DNA of 64,000 nt, from assembly GCA_021776115.1 (NCBI GenBank), contig JAJFGN010000030.1:39240-103239 (forward strand). Direction: 5' to 3'. A program made the position numbers and the translations under genes. Positions within the stretch are counted from its first letter, which is position 1. Each line of letters opens with the position of its first letter. A model generated the notes under the pieces. It was given only the letters and a program-made list of their open reading frames with translations, was not told the origin of the DNA and ran no database searches. The DNA is from Kiloniellaceae bacterium (GTDB lineage Bacteria; Pseudomonadota; Alphaproteobacteria; Kiloniellales; J153). This document shows positions 52,548 through 63,374 of the stretch, piece after piece.

Positions 52548-53542
52548 GCCACGGCCTCCGCGCGCGGGACCGCGAAACGCGCGCCGCGTTGCTTGAAACA
52601 ACATCGGCTAAACAAGATGGCTTGCGGCAGGGCGCCGGCCCCGGCCGCTTCGTTCAAGGTTGCGATCTGACCCCGCACCGTGCCGCGGTCGCGCCCATGC
52701 ACCATGCAGAATAGGTTGTAGGGCCACTGGGGCTGGCGGCGTGGGCGCCGATAGCACAAGGTGACGAAGGAATGCGAGGTGAAGGTCGCCGCGATGCGGT
52801 CCACGGCGTCGTCCGGCACATCCCAGACCGCCATGGCGTTGGCCCGGTATCCCAGGCGTCGATGCTTGACCACGATGCCAAAGCGCGAAATGACCCCGCC
52901 ACGGATCAAGCGGTCGAGACGGTCCGTCACATCCCGCTCGGCGAACCCCAGGCCTTGCGCAAGCAATTCGTAGGGCCGCGGGTCGAGTGGCAAGCCATCC
53001 TCGAGAGCGGCGAGAAGTGAGCGGTCGTGTTCGTCCGGTGCGATGCGCGCGGCGCCGCCGCGACGCTCCGGCGGGCTTTCCCCCTCTCCCGATAAGCGAA
53101 AGCCAAGGTCGATGTGATAGGCCCTTTCCAGGGGTAAATCGAGGACGCCTAGAGCGGTATCCGTTTCGATTCGGGCCAAGGTATCGGCAACACCCGCGCG
53201 GTCCGTCGCGGCCACGACGAACCAGAGGTTCAATCGGTGTTCGCGCTCGTAGTTGTGGTTGACCGCCGCTTCGGCGCTGACCCGCGCGGCGACTTGTTCC
53301 AGGCGCGCCGGCGGCACTGCCATGGCCGCCAAGGTGCTGGCGCCGGCTGTGTTCGGGCGGACCACGGCGCCGACCCGCGACACAAACCCATGCGCCACCA
53401 AGTCACCTAAGCGATCGATGACGTCGGCCTCCTCCAGGCCCAGGCATCTGCCAAGCTCGGCAAAGGGCCGGGGCACCAGCGGGAAGTCGCGCTGCCAGCG
53501 GTCGAGCAGGGCCATATCGAGTGCGGGAACGAGCATGGTCAT
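52544..53542 (-). CDS. nirDL: Siroheme decarboxylase, fused NirD-NirL
   Basis: 332 aa, two AsnC/Lrp-like halves in one chain. N-half: LLDRWQRDFPLVPRPFAELG and HNYEREHRLNLWFVVAAT (about residues 10-110). C-half: HDRSLLAALEDGLPLDPRPY and LCYRRPRRQPQWPYNLFCMVHG. In Paracoccus NirDL is fused in the same way. ATG at 53542 overlaps the nirF stop as ATGA. Cytosolic. Confidence 0.92.
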   Translation of the reverse strand: MTMLVPALDMALLDRWQRDFPLVPRPFAELGRCLGLEEADVIDRLGDLVAHGFVSRVGAVVRPNTAGASTLAAMAVPPARLEQVAARVSAEAAVNHNYEREHRLNLWFVVAATDRAGVADTLARIETDTALGVLDLPLERAYHIDLGFRLSGEGESPPERRGGAARIAPDEHDRSLLAALEDGLPLDPRPYELLAQGLGFAERDVTDRLDRLIRGGVISRFGIVVKHRRLGYRANAMAVWDVPDDAVDRIAATFTSHSFVTLCYRRPRRQPQWPYNLFCMVHGRDRGTVRGQIATLNEAAGAGALPQAILFSRCCFKQRGARFAVPRAEAVA

Positions 53543-54717
53543 AGGCCGATCCGCTGCGCCCGGGCGGCAAAGAATATTCCGCTCGGCTTGGCCATGGGTA
53601 ATTCGGCCAGCTTTTCGAAGGTGCGTGTGTCGTAGACTTCGACCTTGTCGGAGTCGCGCACCGAGATCCAAACTTCATGCCCGCGGGGCGTGAACTCCAG
53701 ATGCAGAACCGTGGGCCCCGGTTTGAACTCGTGCACGATCTTCTGACTCGGCACGTCGATGACCTGCACCGTATCGTTGAGCGGATGGGCGAAGTTGACC
53801 CAGACCTGGCGCCCGTCCGGCCGCGCCACGGCGAAGATCGGCTGACCGTGAACAGGCACCCGGCCGACCTCCTGAAACGTATCGGCATCGACCACCAGGA
53901 TCTCGTGACGGCCGACGGCGGGCAGCATGAAGCGTTTCCCGGCCAAGGCCCAGCCTTCCAGATGCGGCATCTTGTAAACCGGCAACTTTTCCTCGCCCCG
54001 GCCATAACCGTCGAGCAAACGCTCGACCTTGGGCGCCGCCGCCCAAAGGTCGAGACGCGCCAAACCGTCCTCGCCGAACAGCCCGGCGATGTAGTGGCGG
54101 CCATCGCCGGTGATCAAAGCATCGTAGGGCAAGGCGCCGACGTCTTCGAACTTGGTGATCACCGGATCGCCGCCGCGCGAGAAGTCGGCAATCCAAATCT
54201 CCCCGGCATCGTAAAGCGTGAAGACGAAGCGGCGGCCGGGCGCGTCGACCAGGCCGACGGTCTTAGAAAGCGCGCCTTTCGCACCATAGCTGGCCGGAAT
54301 GTCCGCGACCGGCGCCAGCGTATCGCTGTCGAACACGCGCACGCCACCCGGTTCGTAGTTCGAGACCGCGACCAAGCGGCCATCGTCGGAGATCGCGCCG
54401 CCGATAGAGTTGCCGGCCTGAACCACGCGCTTGACGATGCTTTGGGTCAGAAGGTCGACCTTGGTCAACCCACCGTCGCGCCCAAAGACGAAGGCATAGC
54501 GCTGATCCGGCGAAAACACGGCCGAGGCGTGGGACAGATCGCCCAGGCCCTGGACCCGGCCGAGCGCGCGGCGTTGCGTTACATCGATCACTTGCAGCGA
54601 GCCGGACGCGCGCTCGATCACGATACCCAGATCGCCGGTGCCGCGCAGCTCCGCCGCTTGCAGTTCGGCGCAAAACCCAAGCAGCAAAATCGCCAAGGCA
54701 GCGGTAAGCGATTTCAT
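53539..54717 (-). CDS. nirF: Heme d1 biosynthesis protein NirF
   Basis: 392 aa d1-type propeller protein. Signal peptide at residues 1-21 (LTAALAILLLGFCAELQA). Typical segments are GSLQVIDVTQRRALGRV, YAFVFGRDGGLTKVDLL, VAVSNYEPGGVRVFD and C-terminal LPMAKPSGIFFAARAQRIGL. NirF binds a d1 precursor in the periplasm in late d1 maturation. ATG overlaps the nirC stop as ATGA. Confidence 0.92.
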   Translation of the reverse strand: MKSLTAALAILLLGFCAELQAAELRGTGDLGIVIERASGSLQVIDVTQRRALGRVQGLGDLSHASAVFSPDQRYAFVFGRDGGLTKVDLLTQSIVKRVVQAGNSIGGAISDDGRLVAVSNYEPGGVRVFDSDTLAPVADIPASYGAKGALSKTVGLVDAPGRRFVFTLYDAGEIWIADFSRGGDPVITKFEDVGALPYDALITGDGRHYIAGLFGEDGLARLDLWAAAPKVERLLDGYGRGEEKLPVYKMPHLEGWALAGKRFMLPAVGRHEILVVDADTFQEVGRVPVHGQPIFAVARPDGRQVWVNFAHPLNDTVQVIDVPSQKIVHEFKPGPTVLHLEFTPRGHEVWISVRDSDKVEVYDTRTFEKLAELPMAKPSGIFFAARAQRIGL

Positions 54718-55070
54718 TCGATTCGGCCCTCCTTCAAGGCGCGCGCGATCCACAAGGCCTCGGCCTCGCTTAACAGCCCGCGCCAGGGCGGCATCGGCGT
54801 ACCGGGAATCCCCTCCAGGATGACCTCGGCGACGGCGCCCACCTCGGCGCCCGCCAAGGCGTCCGGCAGCAGAGGGCGTCCTAGGCCCCCGCGTAGAGTC
54901 ATGCCGTGGCACGAACCGCAGTCTTGGCGCACCAGATAAGTCAGCGCGGCAGCGCGTTCGCCGGACACCTCGGCAACTCGCGTGTCGGCTGCCCGCGCTT
55001 CGCTAGGAGCCTTGCCGTTCAACGCGAAGACGCCAAGAATTATCAAGCCGAACCCAACGTGCCTAAGCAT
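54714..55070 (-). CDS. nirC: Periplasmic cytochrome c NirC
   Basis: 118 aa. Hydrophobic leader at residues 3-17, then a class I cytochrome c with CGSCH (51-55) and a C-terminal Met ligand in GTPMPPWRGLLSE. NirC can donate electrons to NirS or help heme d1 maturation. ATG at 55070 overlaps the nirE stop by eight bases; a longer frame to 55112 is not supported. Confidence 0.9.
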   Translation of the reverse strand: MLRHVGFGLIILGVFALNGKAPSEARAADTRVAEVSGERAAALTYLVRQDCGSCHGMTLRGGLGRPLLPDALAGAEVGAVAEVILEGIPGTPMPPWRGLLSEAEALWIARALKEGRIE

Positions 55071-55842
55071 GGGAGGCCGCGCGTATCTCATCCTCCTCCA
55101 GCGTCGCGCCAAGGGAACCGGCCAAGCCGGCGACCTTGCCGATGATGAATAGGACCGGGCCGTCGAAACGCGCGGCGCGCGCCGTCACCGGCAGGGTGGC
55201 CAGAGTGCTGAGAACGCGGCGTTCGCGCGGCGTGGTGCCATTGTTCACCGCCAGGACCGGCGTGTCGCGCAGCAGACCGGCCGCCATAAGGCGCTCCGTG
55301 ATTTGGCCGATGTTCGACATACCCATATAGACGACCAGCGTGGTTTGCGGATCGGCCAGTCCATCCCAATCGAGATCGAGATCCATGTCCTCACGGCAAT
55401 GGCCGGTGACGAAGCGCAGACCCTGCGCCAAGCCACGATGGGTCAAGGGTATGCGGGCGCTGGCCGCGCAACCCTGAGCGGAAGTGATTCCGGGAACCAC
55501 GTCAAAAGGGATCCCGTGTTCGGCAAGAACGGCAGCCTCCTCGCTGCCGCGCCCGAAGACAAAAGGGTCGCCGCCCTTCAAGCGCACGACGTAACGTCCG
55601 CCACGCGCCAGCCGAACCAGCAAATCGTTGATCTCCTGCTGCGGCACGGGGTGATGCGCGGGCTGCTTGCCGACGTAGATGCGCGCCGCGCCCGCCGGGG
55701 CGAGCGCCAGGACTTCGTCCGAGACCAAGCGGTCGTAGACCACCACGTCTGCCTTGGACAACGCCTTGAGTGCCTTAATGGTCAGCAGATCCGGATCGCC
55801 CGGACCTGCGCCGACTAGACTAACGCGGCCAAGATCCTGCAT
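55063..55842 (-). CDS. nirE: Uroporphyrinogen-III C-methyltransferase NirE
   Basis: 259 aa SUMT, cytosolic. Two SAM-dependent methylations convert uroporphyrinogen III to precorrin-2. Motifs: SLVGAGPGDPDLLTIKAL (7-24), VVYDRLVSDEVL, VVRLKGGDPFVFGRGSEE and PFDVVPGITSAQGC. The ATG at 55842 is preceded by GAGG. It is second in the operon behind nirS, as in Paracoccus. Confidence 0.93.
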   Translation of the reverse strand: MQDLGRVSLVGAGPGDPDLLTIKALKALSKADVVVYDRLVSDEVLALAPAGAARIYVGKQPAHHPVPQQEINDLLVRLARGGRYVVRLKGGDPFVFGRGSEEAAVLAEHGIPFDVVPGITSAQGCAASARIPLTHRGLAQGLRFVTGHCREDMDLDLDWDGLADPQTTLVVYMGMSNIGQITERLMAAGLLRDTPVLAVNNGTTPRERRVLSTLATLPVTARAARFDGPVLFIIGKVAGLAGSLGATLEEDEIRAASHA

Positions 55843-55886
55843 GTGCGCCTCGCGTGACAAAAAGCTCTTTCCCGGTTTCTCGTTGT

Positions 55887-55922
55887 AGGGGAGCGGCACG
55901 GATTAAGGCCCGTGCCGCCCCT
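55887..55922 (-). terminator. Stem-loop between nirS and nirE
   Basis: On the transcript: AGGGG-CGGCACGG, an 8-base loop, CCGTGCCG-CT-CCCCT, giving a 13-bp stem with a two-base bulge. It starts 13 bases after the nirS stop. There is no T-run behind it, so it likely acts as a processing or stabilising hairpin or partial terminator rather than a full one. Confidence 0.75.
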
Positions 55923-55934
55923 TTATCTTAGGGT

Positions 55935-57713
<1,779 letters not shown>

Positions 57714-57771
57714 CTACCTCCGAAGGTCTGATTCAGCGAAGGCACAGTGCCGACAGGCAAGGCCGCTCACC

Positions 57772-57785
57772 TTGACTTAGATCAA
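57772..57785. promoter_or_regulatory. FNR/NNR-type box in nirS-nirI divergent promoter
   Basis: TTGAC-TTAG-ATCAA fits the anaerobic-activator pattern TTGAT-N4-ATCAA at nine of ten arm bases. Its centre is 62 bp from the nirS ATG at 57710 and 40 bp from the first nirI ATG at 57819. On the nirI side TAGATT (57807-57812) lies at the class II distance, giving a start near 57819-57820. Confidence 0.85.
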
Positions 57786-57854
57786 GGCCGTCAAACCTTT
57801 CGCAGCTAGATTTCCCGAATGATTGGACGGTTCCGCGGTGGGGCGCACCGCCCG

Positions 57855-59945
57855 ATGATTGGGATTTTGATCCTAGCCATCACGCTCAGCATCGGACTGG
57901 CTCCGAAGGGCGCCTCGGCCGCGGAAGCGGACCCGCGCGCCCTCGCGGCTGAGCTGTTCTCGCTGCCGGTCGTCGCGGTCGAGGTCGGCGAATTCGCCGG
58001 TGCGCCGCCGGCGGCAGAAGTGCGCGAAAACGGGCGCATTGTCGGCTATTTGATCTCCAGTTGGGACACCATCAAATCGGTCGGTTTTTCGGGTAAGGCC
58101 ATCGATGTTTGGCTGGGCATAAGCCTCGATGCGCGGGTCGCCGGTGCGCGGCTGATGGCGCACCAAGAGCCGATCCTTGTGATCGGCGTGGCGCCCGAGG
58201 ATTTGGAGCGCTACGTCGCCGGCTTCGCCGGGCTCGACCTGCGCAAGGGCACGACAGACTTAGGGACCGAGGATAGCGCTGGCGGACCCGATATCGTCTC
58301 GGGCGCGTCGGTCACCAGCGCGGTCATAGAGGATGCTATCTTGCGCACCGGCCGGGTCGTCGCGGCCGCGCGCGGCTTGCTCGGGCCGACGCCTGACCGG
58401 CCAAGCCTCGACCGGGCGACCTTCGAGCCCGCGACTTGGCCCGCACTGCTCGCGGAAGGCGCCATTGCCGTGCGCCGCATCGACCGTGGCGAGGCGGCGC
58501 GAGCCCTGGAAGAGGTTTTGCCTGAGCGTCCCGAATCGCTGTTTGCCGAGGTTTTTCTAACCCTCGCCACACCGCCAAGCCTTGGCCAAACTTTGCTGGG
58601 CCGCCGGCTCTACGAGTCCTTGCTAGGCGAGATCGGGCCCACCGACAACCTGATCCTTGTTGCCGCCAACGGGCTTTATTCCTTTAAGGGCACCGCGTAC
58701 CGAAAGACCGGCCTCTTTGAGAGGATCGAAATTCGCCAAGGTGAAAAAACCATCAAACTGCGCGCCGCCGGTTATCGCAACGTCGAACGCTTGGCGGCTG
58801 AAGGTGCCCCCGAAATGCGCGAGATCGGGGTCTTCGTGGTGCCGGAGGCAAGCGGCTTCGATCCGACCCAAGAGTGGGAGTTGACCCTTCTGGCGACTCG
58901 CGACACGCAGAGTGGCGGGCGGCACGCCGCCATGTTCTCGGTGCGCTATACGATTCCCGCACGGTTCATTGTAGCGGCGGCCGAGTCTTCGCCCACCGCC
59001 GGTGTCGGGTCGGGTCAAGCCTTATGGTTGGGAATCTGGCTAGCCCGGAAATGGGAGATCGGCCTGCTTTGCCTCATGCTCGCGGTATTGGCCGCGATCT
59101 TGGTGTTTCAGGACGGCCTGGCGCGGAACTATCGGCTGTACCGAAGGGTCAGGCTGGGATTCCTGGCGGTCACGTTTGTCTGGCTGGGTTGGATCGCGGA
59201 AGCCCAGTTATCGGTCGTCAATGTGCTGACCTTCGCCCAAGCGCTTTTGACCGGCTTCCAATGGGATCTGTTCCTGCTTGACCCGCTTATCTTCATCTTG
59301 TGGTGCTTTGTCGCGATTGGCCTTCTGTTCTGGGGCCGGGGCGTGTTCTGCGGTTGGCTTTGTCCCTTCGGCGCCTTGCAAGAACTGTTGAACACTGCGG
59401 CGCAGTGGCTGCGCGTACCGCAGATCCAGGTTCCCTTCGCCCTGCACGAGCGTTTGTGGCCGATCAAGTACATCATCTTTCTGGGACTCTTCGCGGTGTC
59501 GCTGCATTCGGTGACACTGGCCTTCCAGGGCGCGGAGGTCGAGCCATTCAAGACCGCGATCACACTCAGGTTCCTGCGCCATTGGCCGTTTGTCGCTTAC
59601 GCCGTCGCCCTGCTTATTGCCGGGTTGTTTATCCAGCGGTTTTTCTGCCGCTATCTCTGCCCGCTGGGTGCGGCGCTCGCGATACCGGCGCGCCTGCGCA
59701 TGTTCGAATGGCTCAAGCGCAAGGTTCAATGCGGGCGGGAATGCCGTATTTGCGCCGTGCGGTGTCCGGTTCAGGCGATCCACCCGCTGGGCCAGATCAA
59801 TCCGAACGAATGCATCCACTGCCTGAACTGCCAGACCCTGTACTACGACGCGGAGACCTGCCCGCCCCTGATCGCACGGGCGCAGCGGCACGCGCGCGCG
59901 CGAGCCAAAACCGAGGCGGCGGTGGGAGCCGGCGGTGCATCCTGA
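57855..59945 (+). CDS. nirI: NosR/NirI family membrane regulatory protein
   Basis: 696 aa from ATG 57855 or 708 from 57819. N-terminal signal/helix GILILAITLSIGLAP, periplasmic FMN-binding domain with DIVSGASVTS (covalent FMN Thr), then about six membrane segments. CxxxCP motifs CGWLCPFGALQELL and CRYLCPLGAALAIP; C-terminal ferredoxin with CRICAVRCPVQAIHP and NECIHCLNC. NirI is needed for nirS expression in Paracoccus. The start at 57855 fits a transcript starting near 57820; the longer form would be leaderless. Confidence 0.9.
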   Translation: MIGILILAITLSIGLAPKGASAAEADPRALAAELFSLPVVAVEVGEFAGAPPAAEVRENGRIVGYLISSWDTIKSVGFSGKAIDVWLGISLDARVAGARLMAHQEPILVIGVAPEDLERYVAGFAGLDLRKGTTDLGTEDSAGGPDIVSGASVTSAVIEDAILRTGRVVAAARGLLGPTPDRPSLDRATFEPATWPALLAEGAIAVRRIDRGEAARALEEVLPERPESLFAEVFLTLATPPSLGQTLLGRRLYESLLGEIGPTDNLILVAANGLYSFKGTAYRKTGLFERIEIRQGEKTIKLRAAGYRNVERLAAEGAPEMREIGVFVVPEASGFDPTQEWELTLLATRDTQSGGRHAAMFSVRYTIPARFIVAAAESSPTAGVGSGQALWLGIWLARKWEIGLLCLMLAVLAAILVFQDGLARNYRLYRRVRLGFLAVTFVWLGWIAEAQLSVVNVLTFAQALLTGFQWDLFLLDPLIFILWCFVAIGLLFWGRGVFCGWLCPFGALQELLNTAAQWLRVPQIQVPFALHERLWPIKYIIFLGLFAVSLHSVTLAFQGAEVEPFKTAITLRFLRHWPFVAYAVALLIAGLFIQRFFCRYLCPLGAALAIPARLRMFEWLKRKVQCGRECRICAVRCPVQAIHPLGQINPNECIHCLNCQTLYYDAETCPPLIARAQRHARARAKTEAAVGAGGAS

Positions 59946-61173
59946 TCCCAATCCGGCTGATCCCAGCCCGGCGCAGGGCACGCCCCTGATCCTGACCGCC
60001 GCCTTTCGGGTCTTCTTCCTCTTGGCCGGTCTAGCCGCTGTCCTGAACGGCCTGGCTTGGTTGATTTGGTTGGGCGTCCATACCGCCGGCGCCATGGTCT
60101 CGCGGCCAAGCATCGGCGTCGCCCCGCACCTTTGGCATGGGCATGAGATGATTTTCGGTTATGCCTTGGCCACGGTCGCCGGGTTCTTCCTAACCGCCGT
60201 GCCAAGTTGGACCGGAACCGCGCCCGCGCGCAGTGGAACGCTGGGATTACTTGCCGCTGTTTGGATCGCTGGGCGGGTCGCGGTCTGGACCTCGGCGTTT
60301 CTGCCGCCGGCCCTGGTCGCCGCCCTGGATCTCGCCTTCGTGCCCCTACTCGCGCTCGTCGTCGGCAACGCCCTGCGCCACAAACCGGCGCCGCGCAACT
60401 TGATCGTCCTGGCTGTGCTCGCGGTTCTCTTCGTGAGCAACGTCATGGTGCACCTGGATTGGCTGGGCTACGCTCCAGACTTGGCGGTCACGGGTCTCGC
60501 GGGCGGCATCCTGTCGCTGGTGACGCTGATCGGGATGATCGGCGGGCGCATCGTTCCCGCCTTCACCCGTAACGCCCTGGCCGCTGCGGGCCGCGAAACC
60601 GGACTTCCGGTCAGCGTCAAGCCGGTCGAGGCCGTCTCGGTCGTGTCCCTGTGGCTGCTCCTGATCGCCCGCTTAGTTGAAGCGCCGGAGAGTGCCTTGG
60701 CGCTTTTGGCAGGAGTTGCCACCTTGGCCCATACCGTGCGCTTGATCCGGTGGCGTGGGGACGCGGCTTGGCGTTCGCCGATCATTTGGAGCCTGCATCT
60801 CGGTTATGCCTGGTTGCCGGCCGGCCTGGCTGCCCTGACGCTTGCCTACGGTTTCGAGCTGTTGCAGGAATCGACCGCGCTGCACGCCCTGGCGATTGGG
60901 GCCGTGGGCGGCATGACCCTGGCGGTCATGACCCGCGCTGCCCTGGGTCACAGCGGCCGGCCCCTGATGGTCGCCCGGTCAATCGCCTGGGCTTATGGCT
61001 TGGTGTCGCTGGCCGCGATCTTGCGCGTTATCGCGCCTGCCCTGGCGCCCGGTCTCTATATGATCTGGATCTTAAGCGCGGGCGCCGCCTGGACGCTCGC
61101 CTTCCTGATCTACCTAGCGGTCTATTGGCCAATCCTGACGGGACCGGGCGCGAAAGCAGACCCTCATACCTAA
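59935..61173 (+). CDS. nnrS: NnrS family membrane protein
   Basis: 412 aa, about twelve membrane segments. Typical NnrS stretches are HLWHGHEMIFGYALATVAGF (near residue 64), GRIVPAFTRNALAAAG and VMTRAALGHSGRPL. The His-rich HGHEMIFGY is thought to bind heme and copper. NnrS helps cells resist NO-derived nitrosylation. The GTG start overlaps nirI by eleven bases, so nirI-nnrS is a two-gene unit. Confidence 0.92.
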   Translation: MHPDPNPADPSPAQGTPLILTAAFRVFFLLAGLAAVLNGLAWLIWLGVHTAGAMVSRPSIGVAPHLWHGHEMIFGYALATVAGFFLTAVPSWTGTAPARSGTLGLLAAVWIAGRVAVWTSAFLPPALVAALDLAFVPLLALVVGNALRHKPAPRNLIVLAVLAVLFVSNVMVHLDWLGYAPDLAVTGLAGGILSLVTLIGMIGGRIVPAFTRNALAAAGRETGLPVSVKPVEAVSVVSLWLLLIARLVEAPESALALLAGVATLAHTVRLIRWRGDAAWRSPIIWSLHLGYAWLPAGLAALTLAYGFELLQESTALHALAIGAVGGMTLAVMTRAALGHSGRPLMVARSIAWAYGLVSLAAILRVIAPALAPGLYMIWILSAGAAWTLAFLIYLAVYWPILTGPGAKADPHT

Positions 61174-61190
61174 GGTCAATCCCGCCGGTC

Positions 61191-62180
61191 CTAATCGCGT
61201 GGCTCCCGGCGTAAGTCACGCAACTCGAAGGGATCGGCTTGGATATCGTCGAGCGCCGCGCCGGCCAGATAGGCCAACTTCTTCGCGCCGTGAACCATCG
61301 GCGGATAGCCGCACAGGAACACGCGCCAGCCCGCCAGCTTAGTATGGTCGGAAAAGGCCACCGCGTCGGCGCGCCCGGCCCGGCACCCGTCCGCGTTCGC
61401 CGGCCCCGACAGGCAGGGCACGTAGTCGAAGTTGTCGTGCCGGGCGGCCAGCGCTTCGAGTTCGGCGCGCAGGTACAGGCCTGCGGCGTGGCGGGACCCG
61501 TGGTAGAGTTGGATCGGCCCCGTGTGTCCGTCGCTAAGGGCATCGCGCGCGATCCCCATAAGGGGCGCCAAGCCGGTGCCATTCCCAATCAACAGGAGGC
61601 TCTGCTCGGGGCGGCCCGGAACGTAGTAGCAGGCGCCGTTAGGGCCCTGGACGTCAAGTGCCGCACCGGTCTCTAGCTCGTCGAAAATCCAGTTGCTCAT
61701 CTGCCCGCCGGGCAGCCGCTTGACGTGGAGCTCGAGGTGGCAGTCGAGGCGCGGGACGCTGGCCAGCGAATAGCTCCGCCCAAGCCCGTCCTGGCGACGC
61801 AGGTTGACGAATTGGCCGGCCCGGTAATAGAGCGGATTGGCCGGCTCGAGCATGACCCGGCAAACCTGCGGGGCCAAGCGGTCCAGCGCGACCACCTTGA
61901 CCCGCCCGAAGATCGCCGCGTCCTCGGGCGGGGCGACCTTGAGATTCCGGCCGGGACGACACTGGCAGGCAAGGAAATAACCCTGCAGACGCAAGGTCTC
62001 CTTCAAGCCCTCCTGCGCCTCGGCCGGCACGGACCCGGTCTCGGCGCGCAGCAGGCAGGTCAGGCATAACCCAACGCGGCACGAGAACGGCAGGTCGACG
62101 CCCTGCCGAAGCAGGGCTTCGAGTACCGTTTCGCCGTCGCGGCAGTCATAGGTAACGCCACCGAAGGCGACCTCGGCCAC
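61191..62180 (-). CDS. 2Fe-2S ferredoxin / FAD-NAD(P) reductase fusion
   Basis: 329 aa cytosolic electron-transfer flavoprotein. N-terminal plant-type 2Fe-2S domain with Cys34, Cys39 and Cys42 in CRVGLCLTC and the fourth near Cys72-74 (ACQC). FAD motif RSYSLAS; NAD(P)-binding GNGTGLAPLMGIA; C-terminal FLCGYPPMVHGAKK. This matches oxygenase-type ferredoxin reductases. It lies 22 bp behind the truncated hemoglobin gene on the same strand and may reduce it. Confidence 0.9.
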   Translation of the reverse strand: MAEVAFGGVTYDCRDGETVLEALLRQGVDLPFSCRVGLCLTCLLRAETGSVPAEAQEGLKETLRLQGYFLACQCRPGRNLKVAPPEDAAIFGRVKVVALDRLAPQVCRVMLEPANPLYYRAGQFVNLRRQDGLGRSYSLASVPRLDCHLELHVKRLPGGQMSNWIFDELETGAALDVQGPNGACYYVPGRPEQSLLLIGNGTGLAPLMGIARDALSDGHTGPIQLYHGSRHAAGLYLRAELEALAARHDNFDYVPCLSGPANADGCRAGRADAVAFSDHTKLAGWRVFLCGYPPMVHGAKKLAYLAGAALDDIQADPFELRDLRREPRD

Positions 62181-62202
62181 GGCCGACGCCCTGGTGAGCG
62201 GA

Positions 62203-62571
62203 CTACAGGTTGAGGACGTCGTCGTGCGTGCTGGCCGCGATCGTCATAACCTCTTGAGCCAGTTCCACAGGCACGCCCAACTCATCCAAGGTGCTTTTCA
62301 AATGGCCCGCGACGGCCCCGAAGTGGGAGTCGTTCAGGCCCTTCGCAACAAGCGGGGCGTGGGCACTGCGCAGATCCTTACCCGTGTAATCGTTAGGGCC
62401 CCCAAACGCCATCGTGAGAAAGGCCTTCTGCTTGCCGCGCTGTGCGTCCATGTCGGTATCGTCGAAGAATTCGTTGATCTGCGGATCCGCCAGGACTTTG
62501 CGATAAAACAAGTCAACGGCGGCGTTGACGGCGGCTTCCCCGCCGATTTTCTCGAATAGGCTAGTCGTCAT
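62203..62571 (-). CDS. glbN: Group 1 truncated hemoglobin
   Basis: 122 aa heme protein. Seen: LFEKIGGEAAVNAAVDLFYRK (B10 Tyr23), FGGPNDYTGKDL and the proximal His71 in SAHAPLV, followed by DSHFGAVAGHLKSTL. Members convert NO to nitrate or bind oxygen. GGAG lies before the ATG at 62571, with a longer frame unsupported. Operon with the downstream reductase gene, convergent with nnrS. Confidence 0.92.
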   Translation of the reverse strand: MTTSLFEKIGGEAAVNAAVDLFYRKVLADPQINEFFDDTDMDAQRGKQKAFLTMAFGGPNDYTGKDLRSAHAPLVAKGLNDSHFGAVAGHLKSTLDELGVPVELAQEVMTIAASTHDDVLNL

Positions 62572-62715
62572 GAGATCTCTACTCCAATTCATCGTGCTCC
62601 AGCCGCAACGGGACCGGCGCATCAATAGCTCCAAACACGGGAAAGAAGTATCGCTAATGCCACTTAAAGAGGGGTAAATGCGGAGCTGGACGCCCTGACC
62701 GGGCAATCGAGCCAA

Positions 62716-62727
62716 GCTGATATCAGC
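62716..62727. promoter_or_regulatory. Palindrome GCTGATATCAGC in glbN/lipoprotein divergent region
   Basis: A perfect 12-bp palindrome in the 268-bp divergent region between glbN and the lipoprotein gene. A second inverted repeat, GCTCCT/AGGAGC, lies at 62762-62779. Either could be an operator; no known NO-regulator consensus is matched. Confidence 0.3.
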
Positions 62728-62839
62728 CACATCACAAATAATGAAAAGCTGGTATTCGCTCGCTCCTGTTGATAGGAGCAGCCAGGTTCCGGGCGCTTGG
62801 CGACACGACCCCGCGATCGCATTTTGGGGAGTAGATAAA

Positions 62840-63295
62840 GTGCCTCGATATCTAATTTTGAGCACGGGGTTATTGCTGTTGGCTGGTGGTTGCGCGCCCA
62901 ATACATCTTCCTCGGCACCGGTGTCTGGTACGGACCTAGCCTCCGTCGAAGGCGCAGCCGCGAGCGGTGTTCGTCAAGCGGCGCCGGCCTGTGCCGAATC
63001 GGCGGACCCGGCACAACCTTGGGTTGGCGAGTGGCGTGCGCGAAGCGGCGACGCGATGGTTACAATGAGTATCGCGGGCGAGAAAGTAAGAGGGCATTTG
63101 AAAACGTCTGTCACGACCTTCGCATTCAGTGGCGGCGTTAGCGATACGGGGTACATCAATATTACCTTGGCTGGGAATGACCACTGGGATCGCGCCGAGA
63201 TGGGCGGAAAATTTCCTGTCGTTCAGTTGCGGAGTGGGAGTGACGGCCGTTCGTTCGACACGATCGACGGCCGAAAATTCCGCCTGTGCACGTGA
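62840..63295 (+). CDS. Predicted lipoprotein of unknown function
   Basis: 151 aa from the GTG at 62840, supported by GGGGAG nine bases upstream. Signal peptide with lipobox-like LLLLAGGC, Cys18 as lipidation site (AGG before Cys is slightly off consensus), then a Ser/Thr/Pro-rich linker. The C-terminal 100 residues (WVGEWRARSGDAMVTMSIAG) look like a small beta-rich domain. No family is recognised. Divergent from glbN. Confidence 0.6.
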   Translation: MPRYLILSTGLLLLAGGCAPNTSSSAPVSGTDLASVEGAAASGVRQAAPACAESADPAQPWVGEWRARSGDAMVTMSIAGEKVRGHLKTSVTTFAFSGGVSDTGYINITLAGNDHWDRAEMGGKFPVVQLRSGSDGRSFDTIDGRKFRLCT

Positions 63296-63374
63296 CAAGC
63301 CTTGGTTTCGATAGGGGAGCGTAACCACGCGCCGTCGGGTTTCCCAACAGCCTACAGCGCCGTAGAGTGTGCGG

